DNA of 64,000 nt, from the NCBI GenBank assembly GCA_013339895.1, contig JABACO010000006.1, positions 5,064,084-5,128,083 on the forward strand, given 5' to 3'. Positions 44,660 through 55,518 of this stretch are shown one piece after another (position 1 is the stretch's first letter; each line of letters begins with the position of its first letter). Made by a program: the position numbers and the translations under genes. The notes under the pieces are model-generated. The model searched no databases. It worked only from the letters and a program-made list of their open reading frames with translations, and was not told where the DNA came from. This DNA comes from Ephydatia muelleri (Eukaryota; Porifera; Demospongiae; Spongillida; Spongillidae).

Positions 44660-46950
44660 GCCCATGTTAACATGGGCACTAACTAGGCATGTCCACTACT
44701 GGTCCATACGTGTTTGATGATTACTGTATTGGAACACACATGTTCATCTTTTCGGACCTGCAAGCCAAGGTGATATCAGACAATGCAGAACCATGGATCA
44801 TGCTGGTCACGACTTGAATTTCACTGCTCATGTATTCATCTGTGTTGTGCGATGGACATTGCCACCATTGATTTTTAATCACAATGACTATGTTCTTTGT
44901 ACCATGTCTGTTTGAGTGTGATAATTTATGGTGAATTGGGTGGACAAAGATCGAGGCTTACCCCTTTTTAATTGAGCCTTCTACACACACTGGAGTCACT
45001 ATAAAAAAAGGGGCGGGGCATCATAAAAAAGGGTCCATCATTCCCTATTTGACTCCCCTCTCTGAGCTTATGCAGCCTTCCCAAAAAGCCTCGCTCTTTG
45101 TCCACCCAATTCATCACACTCAAACAGTCATGGTACAAAGTCGCGATAGGTTGAAGTACAATAGCAAAAGACAGAAATGCTCTGCACCATATCCTGAATC
45201 GTTATTGCTTTGGATGGGCTGTTTGTGCATTAATGAATAATCGCAACTGCTGAGCACGGCCAGTAACATCAGTGCATCACGCACTCCTTTTTCTCCAACC
45301 CTAAACAACCTAGTGTGTGGGGATTCTGCGTTGTTTACATGTAGCAACAGGGTCTTCTCAATCGACTATTAGTCAAATATACTAAATAGCATGCGAGTGA
45401 CTCAGAAAATGCTTTCCCCTATATTCTGAGCAGCTGCAGTATAACTGTAATTTCAACGTGCTCTAACTTGTTGTATATATTAAATCGTTGTTAATAGGTT
45501 GAACTTTAAGTATCCTTATACGCAACCAATACTGACCTCAGTGAAATATTCGGAAGGTGGGGTTGATTCCTCCCTACCCCCTCAGGCACATCACTACTTT
45601 AAGTTTATCTGCAGACACATAGCACACATGTACTAGTCTCGTATCCAGATATATCGTTCTCATGTATCTCGTCAATGTGTTCATCATCTGTTCTTCCTTT
45701 CCTTGGTCACCCAGGTGTTCACCATACCTTCTCTCTCTCTTTATAATACTCACCACACAATTTGTCCTGGACAACTGCAGCGCGTATTGGGAGATGGGCA
45801 AGGAGATCTTTGTCAGTGACTCACTCAGGTATTGAAACTGTAACCTGTGTTCGGGTATGTGATGTTACTATTGTTACTGTTATGCTGGTACCAAGGTGAG
45901 CCTATCATTCATTCTATGTGACTGGTTAGGGTCCTTGGCTGAAAGGGGCTTTGTTGCAATGGCCGATTCAAGCAGTAAGTCTGCATTCACGTATGTATGC
46001 TTGTATGTGTGTATGCATATACCACCATATGCAGCAATGGATGAGATGAGGGGGAAGCCAGTGTGGTGTGCAGTAGGGTGTGTAACCTCCCCTGCATAAT
46101 GAAAATCGATTTTTCCGAATACTTTTAAAACACTAATCGATTTTTCAGGTTTTTGTGGATCTTAAAATCGAATAGTTTAAAAAACAAAATAGATTTTTTT
46201 CGAATAAGTTTTACCAAATTTCTTGCCGAATACCTAGGTTATTCAGGTTATGATGCTTGTGGAGCACACTGAGAAGATAATTTATGTCTGTACAGAAATC
46301 CACATGGTCTTGCACCAAACTAGAGCTATGCATGTCAGTTGAAAACACAGGGACACGAAGGTCTACAGTAGCATGTGTTTATCATTTAGAGTTTAATAAA
46401 TTGTATGTCTTTACCAGGTACTTGTACATATCAATAGTAATGTAAACCTAACCATCCAACACTAACCACTGAGACCAGACATCACGATTAAAAACTCACC
46501 CCACATCACCTACAATCACATACTCCACTTACAATCATCCAACATCACTCCATTCACGTTCTCGCTATAAATGCATATGAAATTTCCCATTAGTACGATT
46601 GCGTAATGCTATCCAATTCCTACACATACTCAAACAGAGCGCGCATACTTACTTGAAGTGGGTGAGAAGTCTGTCATTCTATTTCACTCGCTAGCGCAAT
46701 ACAGTACTCAGATATGTTCACTTCGTACCACTGTACAATAAAACAATGCAACACTAGTACAGGTACATAAATTTATTGTTACTACATATAAACACAACTC
46801 GGCTAAGGAGCTTCGTTACTTACTTGAAGACGATGATAAAAGCATTGAGGTGTATATTTTGTATCCCCAATTGATGCGCATTAAATTTTAGTATTATATT
46901 ACTATCTATTTACTCAATACCTGTAAATTATAAATTGCTTCTGTATAAAA
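44660..46950. other. Spacer without recognised gene
   Basis: A partial inverted match between TGGGTGGACAAAGATCGAGG (44938) and TTTGTCCACCCAATTCATCA (45098), with TTGTACCATGTCTG/CATGGTACAAAG nearby, indicates another degraded foldback at about 44895-45145. No coding seen. Confidence 0.45.
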
Positions 46951-46959
46951 TAATAGTAA

Positions 46960-47100
46960 AAACAACAGTGGGTCCGTGTACCTTTAGAGCACTCCACGTC
47001 CCTCCCAATCAGTCAAAATCATTGGAGTATGATTTTATATCACGAAATTGATGCAAACCTCTAATTACTGGACCGGAAGTTTAGTCATTTGGAATATACG
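46960..47100. repeat. Dispersed repeat, copy 2
   Basis: Counterpart of 6480-6610 (shared AAATTGATGCAAA, TCTAATTAC, GTTTAGTCATT). Confidence 0.6.
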
Positions 47101-49300
47101 TCACCGCGCATATAAATATCTAAACTTCTAAACTTCAAATGGCCGAATGTTTGGAATTTTACTACCTTGTACGATTCGGACTAAATTCTATCCCCTCATT
47201 CCCAGTTGCCTTATTTATAATCTTACTTGGTTTTCGCTTTAAAAATCTAAACTTTTAAACTCCCGATACTCAACGGTTCACAAACGTTTAGAAATTTAGG
47301 TTTTTAGTTGTAACTCGCTTATATTATCCATCGCCCAAGCCTCGGTTAGTGACTATGAAAATTTTCATGACTTTTGGTGCAAAAATCAAACTTGGTCGAG
47401 TTCAATCCCGAAGAAGTCAAATATGTTTATGTATTTGGTTTATCTATATCCTCGTCTGTCCGGCCGGTTCCACGATCCCACGCCGCTGAAGTTAATTGGG
47501 CTGAAGCGTTGTGAGAAGTACGCAAGCCTGAGTTAAACGGTTACGTGCCGGGTATACGTATATGTTTGGATATCCAGCAAAAGATCACAGATCCAACCCA
47601 GTGAATAGATTATCTACAGCTCTGTGTTGTGTGTTTCCCCTACCACTCCACACTCTCCTCCCTCCCAACTGTACAGTACACCTGTTCACATAATGCTATG
47701 CTCATTGATCTTTAATGATGACTTTGAATATACAAACACATCCTGCTATTGAGGTCTGTTTTTGATAGCAACAAGTAAAAAGAGAATCAAGTGTAACTAT
47801 GCATAATTGCAAATGATGTACACCAAGTCTGTGGGGTCCCAGTGTTCTGCCTCGGGTATTTGGACGCAAGGAGCCATGTATTGACACCATACACAAATCC
47901 TCCCCCCACCAGTTATGGAGCTAATAGCACTTTTCTTTTAATGCACTGCTTTGTGCTGTACCAGTAATTATAACTATCATGTTTTGTACCCAGACCCATG
48001 TGAGATGTAATGGTGTCTGAGCACGATATTTTATAGTTCAGCAGAAATTCCATGTGCTTAGCCATGGAGACAAATGAATCCCATAGCAGGTAAATGAGTG
48101 GGGAGAGGGGCTGGGCAGGATAAGTATACCACGTTGTTACCGCAGTCACTACATGTATGACTGCACTCCTTCTGTCAGTAACGTATACATTCTGCGATAG
48201 AGAAAAGTGGTTCCCAACAAGTGTTCAAGTGTCCCACCTGTGAACAAAACATGAACATACCAGTGGGAGGGGCCAGTGGTCTCCCTCAGAACCTCAATCT
48301 TGGATTTGAAGTTGAAGTAGCTGCTTGTGTCCAAGATTACAAGTAACAGTGACATATTTGTTTATGAATGTATAGATGGACGCAATGGTACACACTGTCA
48401 TCTCATGTGCACTATCTGCCCTGAACACCACAAGTGCAGCAGAAAGCTTTTCAAGCACACTGTAACAGTCATAGGCTTTCACTTTAGCTGGTCTGTGTAC
48501 TGTGGAATTCTTCCTAGCCTAAATTTTGATCCACCCATGCCTGAAAACAAAATTAATGTCAAACCATAAACGTGACCCAAAATGTATATTGGCATATGCA
48601 TGGGTTCTGACCGTACTAAAATAGTGGTGTCAGTTTCAAGCTGCATTATAGTAACCACACAACACAACTTCAAGCTGTGCCCTGTGTACCTAATCATATT
48701 TTCAGGATCTTGCAGCGAAACATCGGCAAGGATCACTCTTAAAAGTTAAAACCTTCATCAATGCGCAATACTACAAATTTAAAGCACAAAAAAGAAACTA
48801 AAGCTTTAACAGGTAACGAGCAGTTATCCAGGGGAAAAAATATCCATCCTTTCACTAGTTTGAAGCAAAAAAGATAGCGGATATGAATTTGGCTAACATA
48901 AAAAGACTGCATTGTCAAATCATATTCATAGAGCTACATTTATTTGTTGATTAAGTTACAGTAAACTTTTTGGCTTACTTTGTAAGAGAGACAACTCCAA
49001 ATCCAATGATCCTTCACCAAAATCCATAAATTCAGAGGTGTGATTAATATTAACACTACCTCGGACGTTCTGTGCTGCAAAGGTATAGCGAACGTGCACG
49101 ATCAGCTTCCAATCCCCTACTATAATCTCTGGCATGGCTGTGTAGGAAATTAGGTTTGATATTTAGGTATTTATGGTCGTGGGAACGAGAGGTGATGAGA
49201 TTATAGACAAAATAGCTTAGTAGTCTAAGCCGAAAAGGATGTCAAAGACAAGTGGTAATGGCTACAACTGGAACAATCCCTGGAGGGTATACATCAAATG
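47100..49300. other. Spacer without recognised gene
   Basis: Several minus frames of 60-85 codons (for example 48479-48736) show no domain or splice pattern I can defend. Confidence 0.4.
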
Positions 49301-49341
49301 GAATGGATTTTCACATGCGACAATTGCAGGGGGTGTGGCAG

Positions 49342-50206
49342 CTAGTTGACTACTGCTAAAGGTCTAATGCAGGTACTATACAAGCAAGGTTGTTTATCCA
49401 TCAGATACCAATAACCCATCCATCCTGGGATGAGCTGCATTAAGCATCCATTTGCTTGACAACTGCTCCAACTTGCTTTGCAGCAATAGCAGAGTAAGAT
49501 GGTGCAAAAGTATCTGGACATGTTGCATCCCACACTAGAAGACGGCCACACTTCCAAGGGACTTGGCACACCATCAGGTCGCTTTCGATCTGAGCGATAC
49601 AGACCTGAAGGCTCCAGACGAGATGGAACATGCATATGTGCTGCGACTAAAGCTCTGTGTATGATGTCATTGACAGCTGAATGGCAGTGGTGGTGCCCTG
49701 CACTCTTTTAGCAGCTGAAGCCATGTGTGGCAAACTGAGACACAGTGTTGGCAGGTATGACTTCGACATAGAGGTAGTCCCCGATGGAGTCCCATAGAGA
49801 TTCTCACAGTGGCATCATCCATGCATAGTCCCAGTGATGAAATTGGTAAGGCATTTAACCATGCACCAGACTCCTTACAAGATGCTGCAAGGAAACAAGT
49901 TCTGTGAATTTGATCAGAAGAGTTTGCAAATAGTGTGTCTGCAATTGATGATACTCTGAGTAAGGCCCATGTCTGCTGATGATGGGCAGCAGCATCAGTG
50001 GGGGGTTGTTCTTGGCACCCTTGGGACCAAGTGACAAGAGTCTCATCCACATAACTGAGCTGAGGTGGTTGCATATTTGCTGGCAGAATTAGGTGAGCAA
50101 GTCCGGAGGAGGCAGCAGCTGAAGCCAAGAAGGCGGAAGGTGCCAGCTGCACAGCACTCCAAATTCCAAGCCCACCATGACGCACAAGCAAAGTGGATGT
50201 GTCCAA
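49342..50206 (-). pseudogene. Non-LTR retrotransposon C-terminal region (RT tail, zinc motif, RLE-type endonuclease)
   Basis: Minus-strand blocks: VRHGGLGIWSAVQLAPSAFL (near 50180), SGAWLNALPISSLGL, then CRSHTCQHC (Cys/His motif, near 49750), then in other frames RLEPSGLYRSDRKRPDG and LVWDATCPDTFAPSYSA (about 49495-49630). The RPDG followed by VWDATCPDT spacing resembles the PD-(D/E)xK restriction-like endonuclease after the CCHC motif in R2/NeSL-type elements. At least two frame changes; a dead fragment. Confidence 0.6.
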
Positions 50207-50464
50207 GAAGGGTCGATTATTCGTTCCTTTTTTGCTTTATGGTGTATCGTGTTTGTTGGTGTGTGGTATATTATACTTTTGGTTAAGTATTTCGACACGC
50301 CACAATGCATCATTAATTTATCTAATAAAGGAAGCTTGGGTATGCTTTTTGTGCAAGTCATGTTTTAAGAGTGTGCTACATGGGTGTTGTCACACAAGTG
50401 ATGTGCAGGTGTGTGACATATAGGGGCTAGAGGAGAGGCTGTTGGAGAAGAGACTAGTGAAAAG

Positions 50465-50484
50465 GGGGGGGGGGGGGGGGGGGG
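50465..50484. repeat. Poly-G tract
   Basis: About 19 G in a row. Confidence 0.95.
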
Positions 50485-50819
50485 CTGTTCGAGAACAGAC
50501 CTTGCTACTGTTGAAAAATTGGTGGACTATCTCACAGTTTGCCCGACTGTTTGTACGGAAAAGTATCAGCGGAAATAAGGCATATTCATTGGGAGTTTCT
50601 AGGCAAACTGTCAGTGTACTTTGCCTTTAGCTATCTGCACACTAATGGCATTCATATTTACCTGTAATTCCATTCCCCAAGTCAATGTGGTGTAGCCTTT
50701 TATTAACAAAACAAACTAAGCTATGCTATTGAATTTTAAGAGACAGCTTTCAGCAACGCCCTTTCTTTGAGCTCTCCCGACTGTAGATGGCGCAGTGTAC
50801 CTGAAAGACTTGCACAATC

Positions 50820-51670
50820 AATGTATTTCATACGTGTAGGTCATGTGTGCATACATGCTTGATCATGAACATGTAGTGGTACACTGCCCTGCATCGTGTT
50901 AGGTGTATCTGCAGGTCAGTGTGTTGAGTCTGCTGTATACCTTCCATCATTATTGATGGGCATGTGATGTACAGCAAGTGATTAGCATGTGTTACTAACC
51001 TGTGCTCGGTTGGTATACTTTTCTCAATGTCCACACCAACCTTGATGGCATTAAATATCTCAGCGTGTTCCAAAGTGCTAGCAACATGATCATGTATAAG
51101 CAAATCTGTATTCATGCAAACACCATACAAAACAGTATACTCACCTATTGATACTTCCTTGCACAAACTTCATTTTAAAGGCAAGTACTGTTGCAGAATG
51201 AATATATAAGAAATGAAGGTAACTGATGCATATGCCATTATAAACCTGTCAACTGATGAGACAATGTGGAGAATGGAACATCACCTGATCCGTGCTGGTT
51301 TGCATCTGTAGGGCATTGTGCTCTATTAAAGTGGTATCTGCGTGTGAGTGTGTGTGTGTGTGTATGTGTGTGTATGTGTGTGTGTGTGATTGTGTATGCG
51401 CACACATGTGTGCATGCGTGCCGTGACTTGACTGTGTAAAATGGCCATGCAGCATGCACACACAGAGGTAGGGTATATGAGTGGTATTGGGCATCTACAG
51501 TAATTAAGAATGTGCTACATGTATATGTGAACTCATCGTGCTGAGATCTTGAATCAGTCAGGACCGTGTGCAACATCAAACACACGCTGAGAGTCAGTGA
51601 TATTTAATGCCATCAAGGTTGGTGTGCCCATAATGTGACATTAAGAAAAGTATACTAACCGAGGACAGAT
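50820..51670. repeat. Inverted exon-like duplication
   Basis: On the minus strand 51090-51000 reads GAGATATTTAATGCCATCAA..., encoding ASTLEHAEIFNAIKVGVDIE up to a GTTAGT donor. On the plus strand 51595-51665 carries the same sequence (GATATTTAATGCCATCAAGG, AAAAGTATACTAACCGAGGA) in degraded form. The two copies face each other about 500 bp apart. The encoded peptide is not recognised. Confidence 0.55.
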
Positions 51671-52480
51671 TAGTAACACATGCTAATTTATATATTACTA
51701 TTGTTACACAATTTCAATTTATAAATAGTACACCATGAATTAAATGGGATCGAAAAGGGACCTAACGTATACATTCCAGTACATGCAATAGAAGTGTAAC
51801 GATTGTGTTGAAATGTATGGCTAATTAAAAATTCAGAGCCTTACAACTCCATGACAGATACTCCGATTCTCAGTACATAAGAAGGAATACGTAGAGCACA
51901 TTTCAGATGTCTAGAATATCAAGAAATCTTGAAAAAACATGTGTTAGGTCCCTTGTTCTCAATCTCTTATAGCATCACAATATATTACATACATCCATGC
52001 ACACTGTTATGTGATTTCTACAATTGTATTCAGCAGGATTGTTATAAACACATGTTTAAACATAAAGACATTTATAAACTCTGTAAAAGCCACAGAACAT
52101 AACCCATGATTAAATAAAGGTAGAAATTACAAACATGTGGTGTAAGCATTATTAAAGGACCACCCCATTACGTGGTTGATGAACTTAGAAATGTATCCTA
52201 GGGCACTGCTGCAATCAACCGGGTGTTCCAAAATGGCTGGCATTTATGTCCCTTATGTCTTCTAGTGCTCAATATTTTCATTGTGATCTGCATATGCTCT
52301 TATCCAACAGTTGAGCCACATCGCTGGGTTCATCCTCCAATGCACAGAAGAGTGGACTGTAAAGCAGTAGCTACTAGGCAAGCGATTTATATTCCAACCA
52401 GACAAGACAATTGCATTATGCTCTCCAAACAAGGCCACAACAGGAACAAATAAGGACACAACCTCCCATGCTTGTGTTTA
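51670..52480. other. Spacer; paralogous patch at its end
   Basis: Mostly AT-rich. 52370-52460 matches 34670-34780 (GGCAAGC.AT.TATATTCCAAC, AACAGGAACAAATAAGGACA). No gene recognised. Confidence 0.45.
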
Positions 52481-52489
52481 TTATTATGG

Positions 52490-52835
52490 TGAGTTGTGTG
52501 AGCAGATGGGATGGAAGGGGGAGTGGTTGGATGGGGAGATGTGTGAGGGAGGAGTTGGATGGGGAGTTGTATTGGGGATGGATGGGGAGTTGTGTTGGGG
52601 ATGGATGGGGAGGGAGGGGATGTGGAGTTGTGTGAGGAGATGGAAGAGTTGTGTGAGGGGATGGAAGAGTTGTGTGAGGGGGGATGGAAGAGTTGTGTGA
52701 GGGATGGAAGAGTGTGTGAGGGGGATGGAAGAGAAGAGTTGTGTGAGGAGATGGAAGAGTTGTGTGATGAGATGGAAGAGTTGTGTGAGGAGATGGAAGA
52801 GTTGTGTGAGGAGATGGTGTGAGGAGATGGTGTAG
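52490..52835. repeat. GTGTGAGGAGATGGAAGAGTT minisatellite
   Basis: Two related tandem repeats: GGGGATGGATGGGGAGTTGT units, then 20-21-bp GAGGAGATGGAAGAGTTGTG units. The second opens a Glu/Met-rich frame that is repeat-driven. Confidence 0.9.
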
Positions 52836-53168
52836 AAGGTGGACAGGAAGTGGGTGGTTTTGTTGCTTTACAAGCTAGATTTTGTAAACTGTACAGAATT
52901 AGGATTGTAATGCTCTACCCTACCCACAATGCTCATTCAGAAGTAACATAATGCTTATGGAAATGGGAGCTGCTCTGTGTTGGAAGATGAATGCGTGCTT
53001 GACACACTCACATACACTACACACAAACACACACATACACATACACACAAACACACACGCATGCACATGCACACACACATACACACACAGACACACACAC
53101 ACATAAATACAACACACTACTAATGTACAAAGGGTTGAGCACATTGTTGATGATTTCCTAACCCATAG

Positions 53169-53265
53169 GCAGTCTGTACTACATTGTTGCTGGGGACGTT
53201 GCCATCGCGATCCTGTTAGTTGTGGCTGTGCTCTTGTACACACTTACAGCCAACTGGGGATAATG
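53169..53265 (+). pseudogene. Transmembrane-exon copy, damaged (first)
   Basis: Acceptor CCCATAG, then SLYYIVAGDVAIAILLVVAV and LLYTLTANW, stop. Compared with the intact copy at 37057-36938, the glycine-rich start is shortened and the stop-transfer Arg/Lys cluster is lost. A tandem copy of about 55 bp (TGTGCTCTTGTACACACTTA) follows at about 53279. Confidence 0.55.
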
Positions 53266-53801
53266 AAAGACAATGAACTGTGCTCTTGTACACACTTACA
53301 GCCAACTGAAGATGACGAAAGACAATGATTTCTTGTCGTTCTACATCACAGCTCAATGCCACTCCCCCTTTGTTGGCCCATGTATGCTTATCCGGTCCCA
53401 TGTTGAGACCAATTTCTTAGCTAAATCCTTGCATTTGTTTGTGCTCTAACCCCCATTCAATTTGTTGTACTGTGTGACACAGCATTCTGTTACCTTGGTT
53501 CTTTGCTTCCCATTTCCTCAACTCCATATTCACCCTTAAATTAAGCCATGTTATCAATACACACACACATACACACACACATACACACACCACACACACA
53601 CACCACATAAACACACACCACACACACATGCACAACACAATACACCATATCTCATGCACTCACATATACACACATACTGTAAGTGTTGGCAAGGTCGTTA
53701 AAAACCCTTACCCCATCCTCTCCCAAACAAACCTAACACTGAAGAATGTTAGTGTAAACAATGCATGAGCTGAATATTTAACAAAGTAACTGATATGGGT
53801 G

Positions 53802-53868
<67 letters not shown>

Positions 53869-53924
53869 GCTGGATGTTAATCTACAAAGTGGTGAGCACA
53901 TAGTGATGATTTACTAACCCATAG

Positions 53925-54012
53925 GTGGTCTGTACTACATCGTTGCGTGGGTCATTGGTGGAGTCGTTGCCATAGCGATCCTGCTGGCTGCGGCTGTGCT
54001 CATGTACACATG
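53925..54012 (+). pseudogene. Transmembrane-exon copy, damaged (second)
   Basis: Acceptor CCCATAG, then GLYYIVAWVIGGVVAIAILL and AAAVLMYT. The 3' part with Cys-Arg-Arg and the GTGAGT donor is deleted (ACACATG joins TGATTTCG), so it cannot splice as the intact copy does. A (AC)n run of 62 nt precedes it (53808-53867). Confidence 0.6.
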
Positions 54013-54266
54013 TGATTTCGTGTCGTTCTGCATCACAATGCCCCACCTCTATTAGCTTGATGTATCCTCCTCCCCATTCCCTCTCCTGTGACAGCTTCAT
54101 TTTTTTTACTTTCTTTACAACCCTCCTCCCCATTCCATTTCTTGTACTGCACGGCATGTTGCGTTGGTTTTTTACTTCCCATTTTTCCCACTTGTTCTCC
54201 ATATTGGGCACGACAGGCATCAATCCACACAACAGTGACTCACCCTTGAAGTAAGCCATGTCATCA

Positions 54267-54300
<34 letters not shown>

Positions 54301-54451
54301 CTTGCATACCACGACATCACAAAGCACACAACACCCCTATATTTTACATACACGTACAGTACACACATGCAGACACATATGATAGTTGTTTGTTGGCAAG
54401 GTCATTAAAAACCCTTCCTCCATCCTCTCCAAACAAACCTTACCATCTTAG

Positions 54452-54650
54452 GGTCTCCAGTGGCTACATCTCATCACAAAACACCGAGGAGCCAGAGACT
54501 TCCTTCCTGAGCAGGAAAGGCTCCATACCAGCGTCAGAGTATGCCCCTCCTGTCAACTGGAGTGACAACACACGCCAGACCCCCTGTAACCCCCACAGGG
54601 GAATCCCCAGCCCTTTTAACCTCCCAGGGGGAGAGGTGGGGTGGGTGTAG
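54452..54650 (+). CDS. Possible receptor cytoplasmic-tail exon
   Basis: Acceptor ATCTTAG, then VSSGYISSQNTEEPETSFLS, RKGSIPASEYAPPVNWSDNT and a Pro/Gly-rich end with TAG. The hydrophilic, Tyr/Ser-rich composition downstream of membrane-exon copies suggests a cytoplasmic tail. SEYAPP is a YxxP motif, not an ITIM. It needs phase 2 input, which the damaged upstream exons do not supply, so whether it is used is uncertain. Confidence 0.4.
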
Positions 54651-55122
54651 TTCCATTTTGGAATCGTAAGTACTAATGATTTTGACGTATGGATTGGCAG
54701 CCTTACAGGCTTTCACAGGCGAACAAACTGGTCCCCTTCACATGGGGGTCACAGCAAATATGCGTAACTACATGTGGACATGTGGGGCAGTCCCTACCTA
54801 CTCAGCTAAAACATCCCCTTGGTTATACTCTCAACCCAGCCATCCATCAGCAGTCTTAGCAATGTTTATTGATGCCCTGTGGCTGGCCATTTATTAGTGT
54901 GACTGTACATGATATGAGGTGATGGGGGAGTGTAGCTAGATGTCTGGGAAGGTTGTTTATGGTCAACATGGGAATAGTGTAGAGAATGGGAGGAGAATAT
55001 GACGATGACGCAAGCATGCTGGCATCAGAGACTGAAATACATACATCCAAAGCCATGCTCTAACACATGTGTAAGCTATGGAGAGAGATATGTGTCTTGT
55101 GATTATTATTCTGTTCTCTTCC

Positions 55123-55177
55123 AGACCAAAAGATACATGTATTTGAGCTGGACTACAGTGTTGTGGCAGATGTGTGA
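55123..55177 (+). CDS. Possible terminal tail exon with ITIM-like LDYSVV
   Basis: Strong acceptor (TTCTGTTCTCTTCCAG) followed by phase 1 coding QKIHVFELDYSVVADV and stop. LDYSVV fits [SIVL]-x-Y-x-x-[IVL], the same class of motif as LHYAEL in gene 1. It lies downstream of the plus-strand membrane-exon copies and tail-to-tail with gene 3. A decayed copy is at about 33731. Confidence 0.45.
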
Positions 55178-55518
55178 AGATCACGCTTGTGTAGGATTGG
55201 TCAACAAGCATCACCTGGTGACTGTGGAATGTGCTGAGGCAGTGTGTTGTTGTCCCACACAACTGACACCTACAGCTATCCATACACATTTAAATTCCTC
55301 CCTGAAAGAGGTACCACTGGTGTGGTAGTACAATAAAAACCATCACAGTATAATTTGCGGAGATGGGTGACCATGAATGATCCTTTGTAAAATACGTTAA
55401 CTTTATAACAAAGGAATAAAAAAGTTCAAACATATGCTTTAGTGCATCACACCCACTGCAGTATACTAGTCACTACATTTAGTGCAATGGCTACACCACA
55501 ACATTGCACCACTACAGT

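Noticed and set aside
47700-48740. Several minus frames of 60-85 codons
   Set aside because: No recognisable domain and no consistent splice phases; left as spacer.
52494-52822. Glu/Met/Cys repeat frame
   Set aside because: Direct consequence of the 20-21-bp minisatellite; no start or splice context.
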